From Bacteroidota bacterium (lineage in GTDB: Bacteria > Bacteroidota > Bacteroidia > Cytophagales > Cyclobacteriaceae), in NCBI GenBank assembly GCA_947470895.1, contig CANIVF010000049.1, forward strand, positions 1 through 32,171: a stretch of DNA of 32,171 nt, written 5' to 3'. Each line of letters opens with the position of its first letter. Position 1 is the stretch's first letter. This document shows, one piece after another, positions 1 to 8,910 of the stretch. Under the pieces are notes generated by a model. That model made no database searches. It saw nothing but the letters and a program-made list of their open reading frames with translations, and was not told the DNA's origin. The position numbers and the translations under genes are program-made.

Positions 1-388
1 ATTATTTCAATCCCATTTTTTCGTTGCCGGATTTTTCCCTCGTTTTCGAGTTCCCTAAGCACACGCGTAATCACCTCACGCGAAGTGCCGAGCTCCTGGG
101 CTATTTCGCGATGCCGAAGATCCAACTGCTTTGTTGATTGAACGCTGCTTTTTTCTTTCAGGTATTCATAAAGCCGACCATCCAGTTTTTGAAAGATGAG
201 TTGATTGAGGGTGTCGATTAATTCTGAATAACGAGAGTTGTATAAATCATAGAACAACGTGTTAAGTGCAGGATATTAATTCGTCCACACTTCCACGATA
301 TCTGATTACCATCTTGAGCAAAGGCTTGCTGTAGGTCAGGTGCATTGAAGGACACGTATTTTTTAATAATAGTTAAATCAATGGTCAT
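1..388 (-). pseudogene. Crp/Fnr-family regulator, internally deleted remnant (runs off window start)
   Basis: Reading the minus strand from base 275 to the window edge gives a clear Crp/Fnr C-terminal half: the dimer-helix end (YNSRYSELIDTLNQLIFQKL) and then a winged helix-turn-helix with the motif EIAQELGTSREVITRVLREL. In this frame a TAA at 276-278 and further stops upstream block extension. A separate ATG at 388 opens a 52-codon frame beginning MTIDLTIIKKYVSFNAPDLQ, which looks like the start of such a regulator, but it runs on out of frame. About 70 residues of the cyclic-nucleotide-binding-like beta-roll appear to be missing between the two pieces. The DNA-binding half is well preserved, so the break may be recent or may be an assembly error. 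The gene end lies beyond base 1. The family call is firm for the C-terminal part and tentative for the N-terminal piece. Confidence 0.7.
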
Positions 389-409
389 GCTCAAATGTAC
401 GGAATCAGT

Positions 410-2812
410 TTATGGCTTAAGCACCAATCGCTCTTTCGCCACACGCTCAATGAGAGGTTTGCTGAAGTAAATCGGAAAGTGTTTATCCGATGCCCAAAGA
501 GGAAACAGATTTTTATAAAACGAACTTGACACATCGCCACTCTGGCCAGGTGCATTGGTAAACATGGTCTTGTCCCAATCCGAAGCATCGACAACCATTC
601 TGAAGGTAGCGCCATGGGTTTGATTGTCTGTATTGCTCGTTACACCTGGTGTTGATGCATTACCTCCGCGCGGTAGTGGCCCTACTTCCAGTTTTTTACG
701 TGTTGCTTCATCTACCGCATTGCTCAATGGATGTTTGATCAACACATGATGATAAGCGGCCTGACCATATTGCCAATTCTTTATATCAGAACCTAGCTTT
801 TTATTGAGTTCAGCAATTGCCTGCTGAAGACATGAAAGTAAAAATGCGTCACGCCCTGCGATAGGATCTGCTCCAAATTCAGGTCGCGGTGTTACAATCC
901 AACCAATGGTTTTGCTTAGTGGTATAGATTTGATAAGTCCTTTTCCTTTGTCAGGAACGAAGAGTGATAAAATATTTTCAGAAATTTTTCGCTCCCACAT
1001 CACATAGACGGCCGCATTCGTAGAATTTGCATCGAGAACGTAATTCCATGAAAGCAGTTTATTTTTTGCGGCTTCTACTTTTGGATCGGATGATTTTAAT
1101 TCTTTCAACATAGGCACTAATGTGCGTGCGGGAATCGAAAGATAGTCGAACTGCATGTGCATCATGTCGGTCAGTGAATGTTTCTTTCCGGAACCAAGTA
1201 CTTCATTGATGCGATCTGCTCTCCAGGAATCAGCCCAACCCCAGCCTACTGCATTGCGATGAGTATAATTAAAAGGCACTAAGTTTTCATTGGCGGTAGC
1301 CCAAAAACCTTTATCGGGATTATATACATGCGGCAATGATTTTATAGGAAGATAACCACTCCATTCATAGCGACCATCTCCGGGAACGGGAACAAGGCCA
1401 TCCCAATTTTTTCTGATGGGTGCTACACCCACGCTTTGCCATCCGATGTCTCCTTTCTTATCAATCCAGATCATGTTCTCTCCGGGAATATTACTGTAAG
1501 AACATCCATCACTAAACTCTTGCCAGTTGGTAGCCTGGTCAATTCGCAAGCTGGCCATGTAAGGAGCTCCGCCTACCTCCATCCAGGCAGCACGAACAGC
1601 ATAAGCGACATTTGCATCAGCATCAACAAACGTGACAGGACCATGCCGTGTAAATTGATGATCGATATAAACATCCGGTGTTCCTTTTACTTTCACAGTG
1701 TCCTTGATTATGTGCATATCTTCCCAACGACCCTGATACTTATATTGATTTTTGTTTTGCGGATTTAATTCATACACATAGATGTCTTCACCATCAATTG
1801 AAAATATAGTAAGGCCCCAGGCTCCATAGTCATTGTGCCCAATGGAGATACCAGGAATCGTAGGCTCGCCTCCACCCACAACATTCCAACCCGGTGCATT
1901 TAAGTGAACCATGTAACGAAGCGATGGTGTTGACAATGCCCGGTGCGGATCATTAGCTAACAATGGAAACCCACTTTGTGATAGGGCGCCACTGACAATC
2001 CAGTTGTTACTGCCAATGTTTTCTTTCTCTTGACTCATCACTTGTGCATACGCTTCTTCATCGCGTTGTCTTAAGTACTGATATTGTTTTAAATTGGTGT
2101 TAGCCGATAGGGAAAGATCTTGCGGAGTAAAGGTTAATGGTTTTCTGAAGGCAGAATAAAGTTCAACAATGTCCTTTGATAAGGATTGTTTGTTGATGAC
2201 TGCATCAAGTTCAAGACGTGCATCACCAGGCTCTAATGATTTTAACTCTTTTACTTTTTCAGCGCCCAATGCTACTACTGCTTTGGCGTTGCTTACTTCA
2301 TCTTCAAGATTTCCCAACAGGCCTTGGTGGCGTGAGATTACGATTTCAGGAGTCCACAATCCGGGTTTGATATTGAGCAAACTAAATTCAATAGGCAATG
2401 ATTTTGGATTAGCCAGCATTTCTTTTACATAGGCATTGATGCCATCAGTAAAGGCCATGATGATCTGATTACCGCGTGGATGATAATGATTGAATTCCTG
2501 CTCGATGTTTCCACGAAACTTGAACAATCGCGCACCGACATCTCTTTTGATTTGACTTGGTCCAAGAATTTCTGCAACCGTGCCCGTTGCTTGCCTGCGC
2601 CACATCTCAAATTGAAAGAGACGATCTTTAGCAGCACAATACCCTTGCGCGAAAAACAAATCATGTTCATTTTGTGCATAGATGTGATTGATGCCATATG
2701 CATCGCGAATGATTTCTACAGGTTGTTGAAGCCCGGTTGTCTTAATTTCTGTTGACTGCGCAAATGAAGTGTACGACAGAATACAAAGAAGAGCAAGCAG
2801 TTTTGTGGGCAT
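410..2812 (-). CDS. Penicillin acylase family protein (exported Ntn-hydrolase)
   Basis: An 800-residue precursor with a Sec signal peptide (MPTKLLALLCILSYTSFAQS). The family is made as one chain that cleaves itself into alpha and beta subunits. The new beta N-terminus is the catalytic serine, here Ser268 in the motif GSNNWIVSG. The LLANDPHR motif that follows is typical of the beta subunit. The alpha part carries the conserved start VEIIRDAYGINHIYAQNEHD and the RLFQFEMWRRQATG stretch. Members hydrolyse amide bonds of beta-lactams, N-acyl-homoserine lactones or other acylated amines in the periplasm, and substrate cannot be read from sequence. It lies 42 bp downstream of the exported aminotransferase on the same strand, so the two are probably co-transcribed. 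Length is normal for the family and no key residue is missing. The identity of the family is near certain; the natural substrate is unknown. Confidence 0.93.
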   Translation of the reverse strand: MPTKLLALLCILSYTSFAQSTEIKTTGLQQPVEIIRDAYGINHIYAQNEHDLFFAQGYCAAKDRLFQFEMWRRQATGTVAEILGPSQIKRDVGARLFKFRGNIEQEFNHYHPRGNQIIMAFTDGINAYVKEMLANPKSLPIEFSLLNIKPGLWTPEIVISRHQGLLGNLEDEVSNAKAVVALGAEKVKELKSLEPGDARLELDAVINKQSLSKDIVELYSAFRKPLTFTPQDLSLSANTNLKQYQYLRQRDEEAYAQVMSQEKENIGSNNWIVSGALSQSGFPLLANDPHRALSTPSLRYMVHLNAPGWNVVGGGEPTIPGISIGHNDYGAWGLTIFSIDGEDIYVYELNPQNKNQYKYQGRWEDMHIIKDTVKVKGTPDVYIDHQFTRHGPVTFVDADANVAYAVRAAWMEVGGAPYMASLRIDQATNWQEFSDGCSYSNIPGENMIWIDKKGDIGWQSVGVAPIRKNWDGLVPVPGDGRYEWSGYLPIKSLPHVYNPDKGFWATANENLVPFNYTHRNAVGWGWADSWRADRINEVLGSGKKHSLTDMMHMQFDYLSIPARTLVPMLKELKSSDPKVEAAKNKLLSWNYVLDANSTNAAVYVMWERKISENILSLFVPDKGKGLIKSIPLSKTIGWIVTPRPEFGADPIAGRDAFLLSCLQQAIAELNKKLGSDIKNWQYGQAAYHHVLIKHPLSNAVDEATRKKLEVGPLPRGGNASTPGVTSNTDNQTHGATFRMVVDASDWDKTMFTNAPGQSGDVSSSFYKNLFPLWASDKHFPIYFSKPLIERVAKERLVLKP

Positions 2813-2854
2813 AAAGAGTTAGGCAATGGATTGAGCAACGATATGAATAAGGAG

Positions 2855-4144
2855 TTAAGAGGTAGCAATTTTTGATACAGCATCAATAAACCGATCGAGG
2901 TCTTTTGTAGTAGTGTATACGTGAGGAGTTACCCGCACCGTATTTACATTTTCCCAATTGATGGATACGGTATGAATGCCATAGTCACTAAAGAGTTTTG
3001 TCGAAATATCGCCCACATCCATTCCATCAATGCTGAACGTGCCCAACGCACATGAGTATTCGGGCTTTAGGGATATGTGAAGTTTTACTCTGGGATTTTT
3101 AGTCACAGCGTCACACCAATATTTTTTCAAGTATTGAAGGCGTTCTTGTTTCCGTTTTCCACCAATCGCATTATGAAAATCGATCGCCTGACCAATGGCT
3201 TGTTCAGGAGCAAATGATCGGGTACCCAATGCTTCGAACTTTCTGATGTCAGGACTTAACGGTTTATCATTTGGAAAGATAGGCCATGTTTTTTCGATAA
3301 ACGGTTTGCGCACATACATCAAGCCTGTGCCAAACGGAGCGCATAACCATTTGTGTAAGCTGGTTCCAAAGTAGTCGCAATTCAAATCAGAAATTTTATA
3401 ATCGATGTGTGCAAACGAGTGAGCGGCATCGACAATGCTGATGATGCCTCGCTTGCGAGCCTCAGCACAGAGTTTGGCCGCTGGAAGAATTTGTCCTGTC
3501 CAGGTAATTAAATGTGTGATGTGCCAGATTTTAGTTTTGGACGTAGTAGCATCGATATAAGCTTTGAGTACCACATCATCGTTATCAACAGGCAAGTTGA
3601 GATTGATCCAATTGATTTTTACACCTTCCCGCATTTCGCGTTGCTTCCAGGCGTGAATCATGTTGGGGTAATCTTGTTTGGTCATTACAATTTCATCACC
3701 TCGCTGCATGTCAATGCCCCAAGTGAATGTACCCAAGGCTTCGGTGGTGTTGCGATTGATGGCTAATTCTTCATGACTTACTCCGGCAAGGTCTGCCAAT
3801 TTTCTCCGCAGTGGTTCGCGACCGCGATCCAAAATCTGCCACATGTAATACGTGGGCGCTTCATTGCTCAAATGATAGTATCGATCAACAGCATCTTGTA
3901 CTACTTTGGGCTGCGGACTTACACCACCATTGTTGAGATTTAGAATATTAGGCGATACAGTATAGGCTTGCGCCATACGAGCCCAAAGATCTTCATCGGT
4001 GGCAGCATCAAAAGGAGAACGTTTGTTGAGTGAAAATAATGCATCAGAAATGTCTTCAGAAATAGCCTGACTGACCATTGGCGTAAGCGACAAGGCGCCT
4101 GCAGCACCTATGGCTTTTTGAAAAAATGATCTGCGGGTGGACAT
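2855..4144 (-). CDS. Tat-exported class V aminotransferase, isopenicillin N epimerase-like
   Basis: A 429-residue PLP enzyme of fold type I. The N-terminus MSTRRSFFQKAIGAAGALSL carries a twin-arginine motif followed by a hydrophobic stretch, which implies export of the folded, cofactor-loaded protein. The PLP lysine is Lys265 in TSLHKW, and the aspartate that contacts the pyridine nitrogen is Asp239 in SIVDAAHSF. The closest family style is the CefD-like (isopenicillin N epimerase) branch, which also holds cysteine-desulfurase-like and other racemase or lyase activities, so the real reaction is open. It precedes the penicillin acylase gene with a 42-bp gap, suggesting one operon of two exported enzymes acting on the same kind of small molecule. 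A perfect inverted repeat sits just upstream of the ATG. Confidence 0.9.
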   Translation of the reverse strand: MSTRRSFFQKAIGAAGALSLTPMVSQAISEDISDALFSLNKRSPFDAATDEDLWARMAQAYTVSPNILNLNNGGVSPQPKVVQDAVDRYYHLSNEAPTYYMWQILDRGREPLRRKLADLAGVSHEELAINRNTTEALGTFTWGIDMQRGDEIVMTKQDYPNMIHAWKQREMREGVKINWINLNLPVDNDDVVLKAYIDATTSKTKIWHITHLITWTGQILPAAKLCAEARKRGIISIVDAAHSFAHIDYKISDLNCDYFGTSLHKWLCAPFGTGLMYVRKPFIEKTWPIFPNDKPLSPDIRKFEALGTRSFAPEQAIGQAIDFHNAIGGKRKQERLQYLKKYWCDAVTKNPRVKLHISLKPEYSCALGTFSIDGMDVGDISTKLFSDYGIHTVSINWENVNTVRVTPHVYTTTKDLDRFIDAVSKIATS

Positions 4145-4153
4145 ATCATACGA

Positions 4154-4191
4154 GGGTTAATAATTCAAAATGAATGTAGAATTATTAACCC
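4154..4191 (-). promoter_or_regulatory. Perfect 13-bp inverted repeat before the aminotransferase gene
   Basis: The arms GGGTTAATAATTC (4154-4166) and GAATTATTAACCC (4179-4191) are exact reverse complements separated by 12 nt. The dyad ends 9 nt before the aminotransferase ATG, so it lies in the leader or over the promoter. It could be an operator or a leader hairpin that covers the ribosome entry region. It lacks a U-run on either side, which argues against a simple terminator of the MFS gene ending at 4256. The symmetry is seen directly; the role is inferred. Confidence 0.55.
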
Positions 4192-4255
4192 TAAAATCAT
4201 ATTTGATTTTGTTGATGGCAGGGAGGGTTGTTGGAAGGAATAATCCTTACATGAA

Positions 4256-5497
4256 CTAGTGAATTTTTTCCAATGTTCGAAGTTTAGTTGCTTTCCACGC
4301 AGTAGTGGCCACAACACTAATCGTGATGCATCCACCAAAAATTACGGAGGGAATAACACCCATTATTCGGGCTGCTGCGCCAGATTCAAACATGCCGATC
4401 TCATTCGATGAGCCAATGAACATGCTATTCACTGCAGATACACGACCTTTCATGTTTTCTGGTGTTAAGGTGTGAATGAGTGTGCCGCGTACAATAACAC
4501 TAACACAATCAAACATGCCGCTAAAAATCAGTAAGGTCATCGACAAAATAAAATTCGTAGAGAGGGCAAATCCAATCATACAAAATCCGAAGCCAGCTAC
4601 GCACCAAAGAAGAATTTTACCCATGTGTTTTCGGATTGGATTATGAGTCATGTACACGGCTACGATCAAGGCACCAATGGCGGGGGCTGAGCGTAAGAAG
4701 CCGAGTCCTACTGCACCAACATGAAGAATTTCATCTGCGAAAATGGGAAGCAGCGCCACCGCACCACCGAAAAGTACGGCAAACAAATCCAGGCTGATGG
4801 CGCTTAGTATAATCTGGTTATTGAATACGAATTTTATCCCCGCTTTTATCTTTTCGTAGATGCCTTGCTCTTCGCTTGCTGGAGGCAATGATCGGTTTGG
4901 TATAATGAAGTAACAAATCATGGCTAGAATAACCAGAACAAAACCCGCTGTATAAGCAGCTGTTATTCCAAAAAATCCATAGATTAATCCTCCAATCATT
5001 GGCCCGCCAACAGCGGCAACTTCCCATATGGTACTGTTCCAGGTAATCGCGTTTTGATAAAGTGAGCGATCAATTAATTGAGGCATGAAAGAAAAATTGG
5101 CAGGCGAAAGAAACCCGCGCGCAAGACCTGTAAAGAAGATGATTGAATAGATTGGTAAGGTTCCATTACTCAACAAGAAGGCTCCAAGGTTGGTGGTGAA
5201 ATAAAGAAGAGAGGCTGAACAAAATGCTAATAAAATCACACAAAAGAGAATGATTTTTTTTCGTTCAACAATATCGGCCAAATGCCCGGCATATAGTGAA
5301 ACCGTGATTGCTGGTACTGCTTCTGCTAAACCAATCAAGCCAAGCGAAAGGGGATCTTTAGTGATTTCATAAATCTGCCAGCCAACTACTACGCTTTGTA
5401 TTTGAATGGCGAGCGTAATGAAAAGCCTTGAGAGAATAAAAAGCCGAAAGTCAAGAACGTAAAGGGCCGCGTAAGGATTTGGTTTTAACTCCGTCAT
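4256..5497 (-). CDS. MFS transporter (EntS/MFS_3-like exporter)
   Basis: A 413-residue, roughly twelve-helix membrane protein of the major facilitator superfamily. The N-terminal half has the DFRLFILSRLFITLAIQIQ start and the loop 2-3 motif GHLADIVERKK, close to the GxLaDrxxrk signature; an asymmetric insertion of charged residues (SLPPASEEQGIYEKIKAGIK) marks the central loop. This layout is typical of the EntS/MFS_3 group of drug or siderophore exporters, but the substrate cannot be inferred. ATG at 5497 is preferred over a GTG one codon upstream. The gene begins 12 nt after the end of the NadR-like kinase gene and is probably translated from the same message. Confidence 0.88.
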   Translation of the reverse strand: MTELKPNPYAALYVLDFRLFILSRLFITLAIQIQSVVVGWQIYEITKDPLSLGLIGLAEAVPAITVSLYAGHLADIVERKKIILFCVILLAFCSASLLYFTTNLGAFLLSNGTLPIYSIIFFTGLARGFLSPANFSFMPQLIDRSLYQNAITWNSTIWEVAAVGGPMIGGLIYGFFGITAAYTAGFVLVILAMICYFIIPNRSLPPASEEQGIYEKIKAGIKFVFNNQIILSAISLDLFAVLFGGAVALLPIFADEILHVGAVGLGFLRSAPAIGALIVAVYMTHNPIRKHMGKILLWCVAGFGFCMIGFALSTNFILSMTLLIFSGMFDCVSVIVRGTLIHTLTPENMKGRVSAVNSMFIGSSNEIGMFESGAAARIMGVIPSVIFGGCITISVVATTAWKATKLRTLEKIH

Positions 5498-5509
5498 CAC
5501 AGTATGATG

Positions 5510-6079
5510 CTACTGAAGAAGGCCACTGACTGCCTCAGTCGCTTTTTTTGTTCTTGCCTCACGGTCGCCACTGATTTCTACATAAGGAACTCCGGTTTTT
5601 ACTATTTCATTCTTGTAGATCGACCACAGTTGTTCGCGCTTATCAGGATGTTCGCGTTGAGGGTCTTCTTGCCAGGGTATGTCGATATTGCAAACCAAGT
5701 AAAGATCATACGTGCGTGAATTCATTCGGGTGATAATTTCCGGATCGCAATTGCCGTACTTGAATTCGCTCCAGATTTTTATGGTGATCAAATTCGTATC
5801 ACAGATCATCACGCGATTGGCATCATTCATCCATTCGTCTTCCATGCGCAGTTGACCATGCGAAATTTTAGTAAGGTCAGCTTGCTGATAGGTATGGTTA
5901 AGCTTATCCAGATAGGCTCGCGCATATTCTTTTACCCAACAGGTTTTAAAGTATTCAGCTAAATACTGCGACAAATCTGATTTTCCTGTACACTCAGGGC
6001 CGATGACACAAACTTTTTTTATGGTTGATGCGATTTGCTTGGTTACAAACATGGCTTGCTTTTTCAGCAAAATAACCAT
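5510..6079 (-). CDS. NadR-like ribosylnicotinamide kinase (AAA_28 ATPase)
   Basis: A 189-residue P-loop kinase. The Walker A motif is GPECTGKS at residues 27-34, near the N-terminus. The segment MICDTNLITIKIWSEFKYG matches the substrate-side motif of the C-terminal kinase domain of NadR, and the lid region HPDKREQLWSIYKNEI is also typical. By family, it phosphorylates nicotinamide riboside to NMN in NAD salvage. It is a free-standing kinase domain without the nucleotidyltransferase or DNA-binding domain of enterobacterial NadR, which is common in Bacteroidota. In other genomes such genes often sit beside pnuC; here the partner is an MFS gene 12 nt downstream. An internal ATG at 6052 (residue 10) is an alternative start that still leaves the P-loop intact. 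Confidence 0.85.
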   Translation of the reverse strand: MVILLKKQAMFVTKQIASTIKKVCVIGPECTGKSDLSQYLAEYFKTCWVKEYARAYLDKLNHTYQQADLTKISHGQLRMEDEWMNDANRVMICDTNLITIKIWSEFKYGNCDPEIITRMNSRTYDLYLVCNIDIPWQEDPQREHPDKREQLWSIYKNEIVKTGVPYVEISGDREARTKKATEAVSGLLQ

Positions 6080-6138
6080 TTATAAGACACGGAACGTAAA
6101 TTCATCCACAGATTAAGCCAATGCCCTTCAAGTGGCTA

Positions 6139-7599
6139 CTAATTTTGTTGGAAGTTTAAATTTCTTACACCTGCAGCCCAATACAATGTCGCCTTCATTT
6201 TTTGGTATTCCGCTTTAAGCTTCAATAGTTTAGATTGTGATTGTATAAGTTTTTCCTGTTGGATGTTGATTTTGAATAAATCACTTTCGCCATTTTCAAG
6301 ATTAAGAATTTCTGCCGTCAGTAGCCGCTCATAGTTTTCGGCCACTGACGATTGCTGGCCTAAAATGCGATTCGTATTAACCAATTGATTGTACGTAGCA
6401 TTTACCTGGTTGATGATTTCGCGTTCCGTTTGCGTACGTTCATAACCCGTGCTCTGAATTTTGATTTTTGTTTGAGCCAGTTTTGCGCGCTCTTTTCGGA
6501 TAAGGATTGGCATGGCGAAGTCAACACCAAATTTATAGTTATTCATAAAAGTAAACGACTGAAACTCGCCTCCGGGGTTGAGCGGCTGGTTAAGAAAATT
6601 ATAGCTTAGATCAAGTTTAGGTTTTAGGTATTCTGCGGCAAGTTTACGATCCACCTCTAGCTGACTTATTTTAACACTTAGTTTCAGCAGATCAGGATGA
6701 TTTTGTTTTGCCTGAAAGGTTAAGTCTTCGAGCGTTTGGATGGAAAGTAATTCGCCATCGCTTTGCATCAATACTGGAGCCACGTTTTTTGTTAGTTGGA
6801 GTGGGTTATCTTTTTCATCCCACAGGTAATTAGAAATTTTTATTCCCGAGTTTAAAAAATCAAGGTAAGCCTCCTGGCGTTCAACCAAACGTTGTTGTAA
6901 AATGATTTGTGCCTGTACCGTGTCGATCACACTGGACTCACCATATTGTGCATTCAACTTGACGCGCCTGAAAATTTCTTCAGCGATTACTGCATTGCGA
7001 TCGAGGAGGCGATAGTTATAAAATGAAAAATACCATTGCCAGTAGTCTTTGGCTGCTTCCAATAAAATTTTATTGATCAATTTGACTTGCTCTGCTTCGG
7101 CCATTTTAGTGAAAAGTTTGGCTTGTTGCATAGCTGCTCTGCGGTCATCGGTGATAAGCCCACGACCTATGGGCAAGGAGATGCCAGTGAAGAGTTGCTT
7201 ATTACCATCACCAACAGGTAATGAACTTTCTGAATCAAGATAAGTACCGGTGTTACGTTCGATTCCAATTTTAGGATCAATAGGAAACCAGGTGGGCACG
7301 GTGAACGAGGCTGTCCATTTATTGTAATAGTTCTTATCATCGTACTCTTTCACATTCAATCGCGTCTCTAACTTTGGATCGAAAGCACCTCTCGCCAGAC
7401 GCACTTCTTGTTTGGCCATCTCAGGTAATAGATTTGTTTGCTTTACAATGGGGTGATTTTCCAGCATCGTAGCATATAGATTTTCGAGACTGAATACCGT
7501 TATTGTATCTGACAATATAAAAAGAGTGTCAAATCCTTTTTGTGCATGTGAATGCATACTCACGCCAACCAATAAGAGAATAATGAGGAGTTTTTTCAT
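6139..7599 (-). CDS. TolC family outer-membrane efflux protein
   Basis: A 486-residue TolC-type channel, the outer-membrane part of the tripartite exporter encoded by this operon. The start at 7599 is chosen because it gives a clean signal peptide (MKKLLIILLLVGVSMHSHAQ) and lies 4 nt after the HlyD stop; the frame stays open upstream to 7734 inside hlyD, but those 45 residues have no signal-like character. The mature protein shows the two long alpha-helical hairpin repeats of the family (for example around LFTKMAEAEQVKLINKILLE and ILNLENGESDLFKINIQQEK, the latter a typical NGE/LF element of the second repeat). It is the last gene of the tetR-ABC-hlyD-tolC run. Confidence 0.9.
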   Translation of the reverse strand: MKKLLIILLLVGVSMHSHAQKGFDTLFILSDTITVFSLENLYATMLENHPIVKQTNLLPEMAKQEVRLARGAFDPKLETRLNVKEYDDKNYYNKWTASFTVPTWFPIDPKIGIERNTGTYLDSESSLPVGDGNKQLFTGISLPIGRGLITDDRRAAMQQAKLFTKMAEAEQVKLINKILLEAAKDYWQWYFSFYNYRLLDRNAVIAEEIFRRVKLNAQYGESSVIDTVQAQIILQQRLVERQEAYLDFLNSGIKISNYLWDEKDNPLQLTKNVAPVLMQSDGELLSIQTLEDLTFQAKQNHPDLLKLSVKISQLEVDRKLAAEYLKPKLDLSYNFLNQPLNPGGEFQSFTFMNNYKFGVDFAMPILIRKERAKLAQTKIKIQSTGYERTQTEREIINQVNATYNQLVNTNRILGQQSSVAENYERLLTAEILNLENGESDLFKINIQQEKLIQSQSKLLKLKAEYQKMKATLYWAAGVRNLNFQQN

Positions 7600-7603
7600 T
7601 CTC

Positions 7604-8905
7604 TTATTTTTTTGCTGATTCAGATGAATAGTTGGAACTCTTATTCTTTTCGATGTATTCATCCAGTGGTTCTTCATACAGACTGGGGGGGAAGCCATTG
7701 AGCTGTCGCCAGATTTCATACCACACTGGAACATTATCCAGCATCACCCAACCCTGCGTGCCTGATCCATTGCGAATTCGATTTGGCCACTGCTCATCGT
7801 TCTTATCTGGAATTACCAGAATTCTAAACTCGCCCGGTTTTGAATTAACAAAGTCAATGACTTCAACTGTACCACCAAAGGAACCTACGGACACGCTGGG
7901 CCACCCGCTGAATTGCAAGGCAGGAAAACCATCAAACTCAATACGAACTTTTCGACCTTTGCTGATCAAGGGCACATCCATCGCTTTGACATACATTTCA
8001 ACAGCGACATCCTCAGATTGAGGCATGATGGTACACACCGGATCACCTTCTTTAATCGTTTCGCCAATGCCCGCTTGTGTTGCTTTCACCACCATACCGT
8101 TTTGAGGAGCAAGGATGAAATATTGCTGACTGCGGATTTCCATATTGGTAAGTTCATTGCGCAGTTTGGCAATGTCTGCCTGAGTCTCGAATTGTTCTGC
8201 CAGTGTATTATTCAAATCCGATTCTGCTTTATTGATTTTATCCAGATACTCGGCTTGCGCACGATCGATTTCAATTTCGGCATTTACAAAATCGGCTTCT
8301 GCGCCCTGATATTTATATTCGATATCCTGAAACTTGGTGAGTGGAATATTGCCAGCTTCAAAAAGTTTTTTGTTTCGCTCATATTGATTCTTTGCGTTAT
8401 CAAACCGAACACGTTCCCCCTCCAGCTTTGCTTTTGTTTGATCGATTTTATTGCGCATTCCATCTTGCAAGGCACGGATTTGTCTTTTCAAAGCTTGTGC
8501 TTTCATGTCTTTGGATTGTAAACTATTCTCTTTCGATGTGATCACCTGCCGCAAGCGAACCAACATCTGTGGATCAAAATATTTTTCTTTCACTTCACTG
8601 ATGATAGCAATCGTATCGCCTTTGGTAACGAATTGTCCTTCCTGCACTTTCCAGTTTTGTATTCTACCGGCAATAACGGTCTCAATGGTCTGAGGTCGGT
8701 TGCCTGGCGATAAGGCTGTTACTTTTCCTTTGCCACGAATATTTTGCTGCCACGGTAGAAACAGGACAATCAAAAAAACGAATCCTAAGCCAAGGAGCCA
8801 TCGTGCTAGAATTTTTCCAGCCATCGGTGTATCCAACGACCGCAAGGAGTATAGCCTGTCTTGCGGCATCATTTTTTCAACTGATTTGGATGAGATCTTT
8901 AGCAT
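7604..8905 (-). CDS. HlyD family periplasmic adaptor
   Basis: A 433-residue membrane fusion protein. A short cytoplasmic N-terminus is followed by one membrane helix (about residues 31-50, ARWLLGLGFVFLIVLFLPW). A lipoyl-like half motif follows (VIAGRIQNWKVQEGQFVTKGD), then a long coiled coil (about residues 120-255) and the returning half (LAPQNGMVVKATQAGIGETIKEGD). It bridges the inner-membrane ABC protein and the TolC channel. The start is 5 nt after the ABC stop and the end 4 nt before tolC, so the three are surely one transcript. The order of domains is complete and the length is usual for adaptors that work with peptidase-type ABC exporters. Confidence 0.92.
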   Translation of the reverse strand: MLKISSKSVEKMMPQDRLYSLRSLDTPMAGKILARWLLGLGFVFLIVLFLPWQQNIRGKGKVTALSPGNRPQTIETVIAGRIQNWKVQEGQFVTKGDTIAIISEVKEKYFDPQMLVRLRQVITSKENSLQSKDMKAQALKRQIRALQDGMRNKIDQTKAKLEGERVRFDNAKNQYERNKKLFEAGNIPLTKFQDIEYKYQGAEADFVNAEIEIDRAQAEYLDKINKAESDLNNTLAEQFETQADIAKLRNELTNMEIRSQQYFILAPQNGMVVKATQAGIGETIKEGDPVCTIMPQSEDVAVEMYVKAMDVPLISKGRKVRIEFDGFPALQFSGWPSVSVGSFGGTVEVIDFVNSKPGEFRILVIPDKNDEQWPNRIRNGSGTQGWVMLDNVPVWYEIWRQLNGFPPSLYEEPLDEYIEKNKSSNYSSESAKK

Positions 8906-8910
8906 GATAT

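Noticed and set aside
1436..1768. 110-codon open frame on the plus strand
   Set aside because: Antisense to the conserved beta-subunit of the penicillin acylase, with no recognisable motif.
6115..6138. Possible hairpin AGCCA...TGGCT after the tolC stop
   Set aside because: Only five base pairs with a long loop and no U-run; not a convincing terminator. Readthrough to the kinase gene 60 nt downstream remains possible.
7600..7734. 45-residue N-terminal extension of the TolC protein
   Set aside because: It overlaps the end of hlyD and shows no signal features; the internal ATG at 7599 begins a clear signal peptide just after the hlyD stop.
7913..8521. 202-codon open frame on the plus strand
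   Set aside because: It lies wholly antisense to the HlyD gene, has no family features and a cysteine/phenylalanine-rich composition typical of the shadow frame of a coiled-coil gene.
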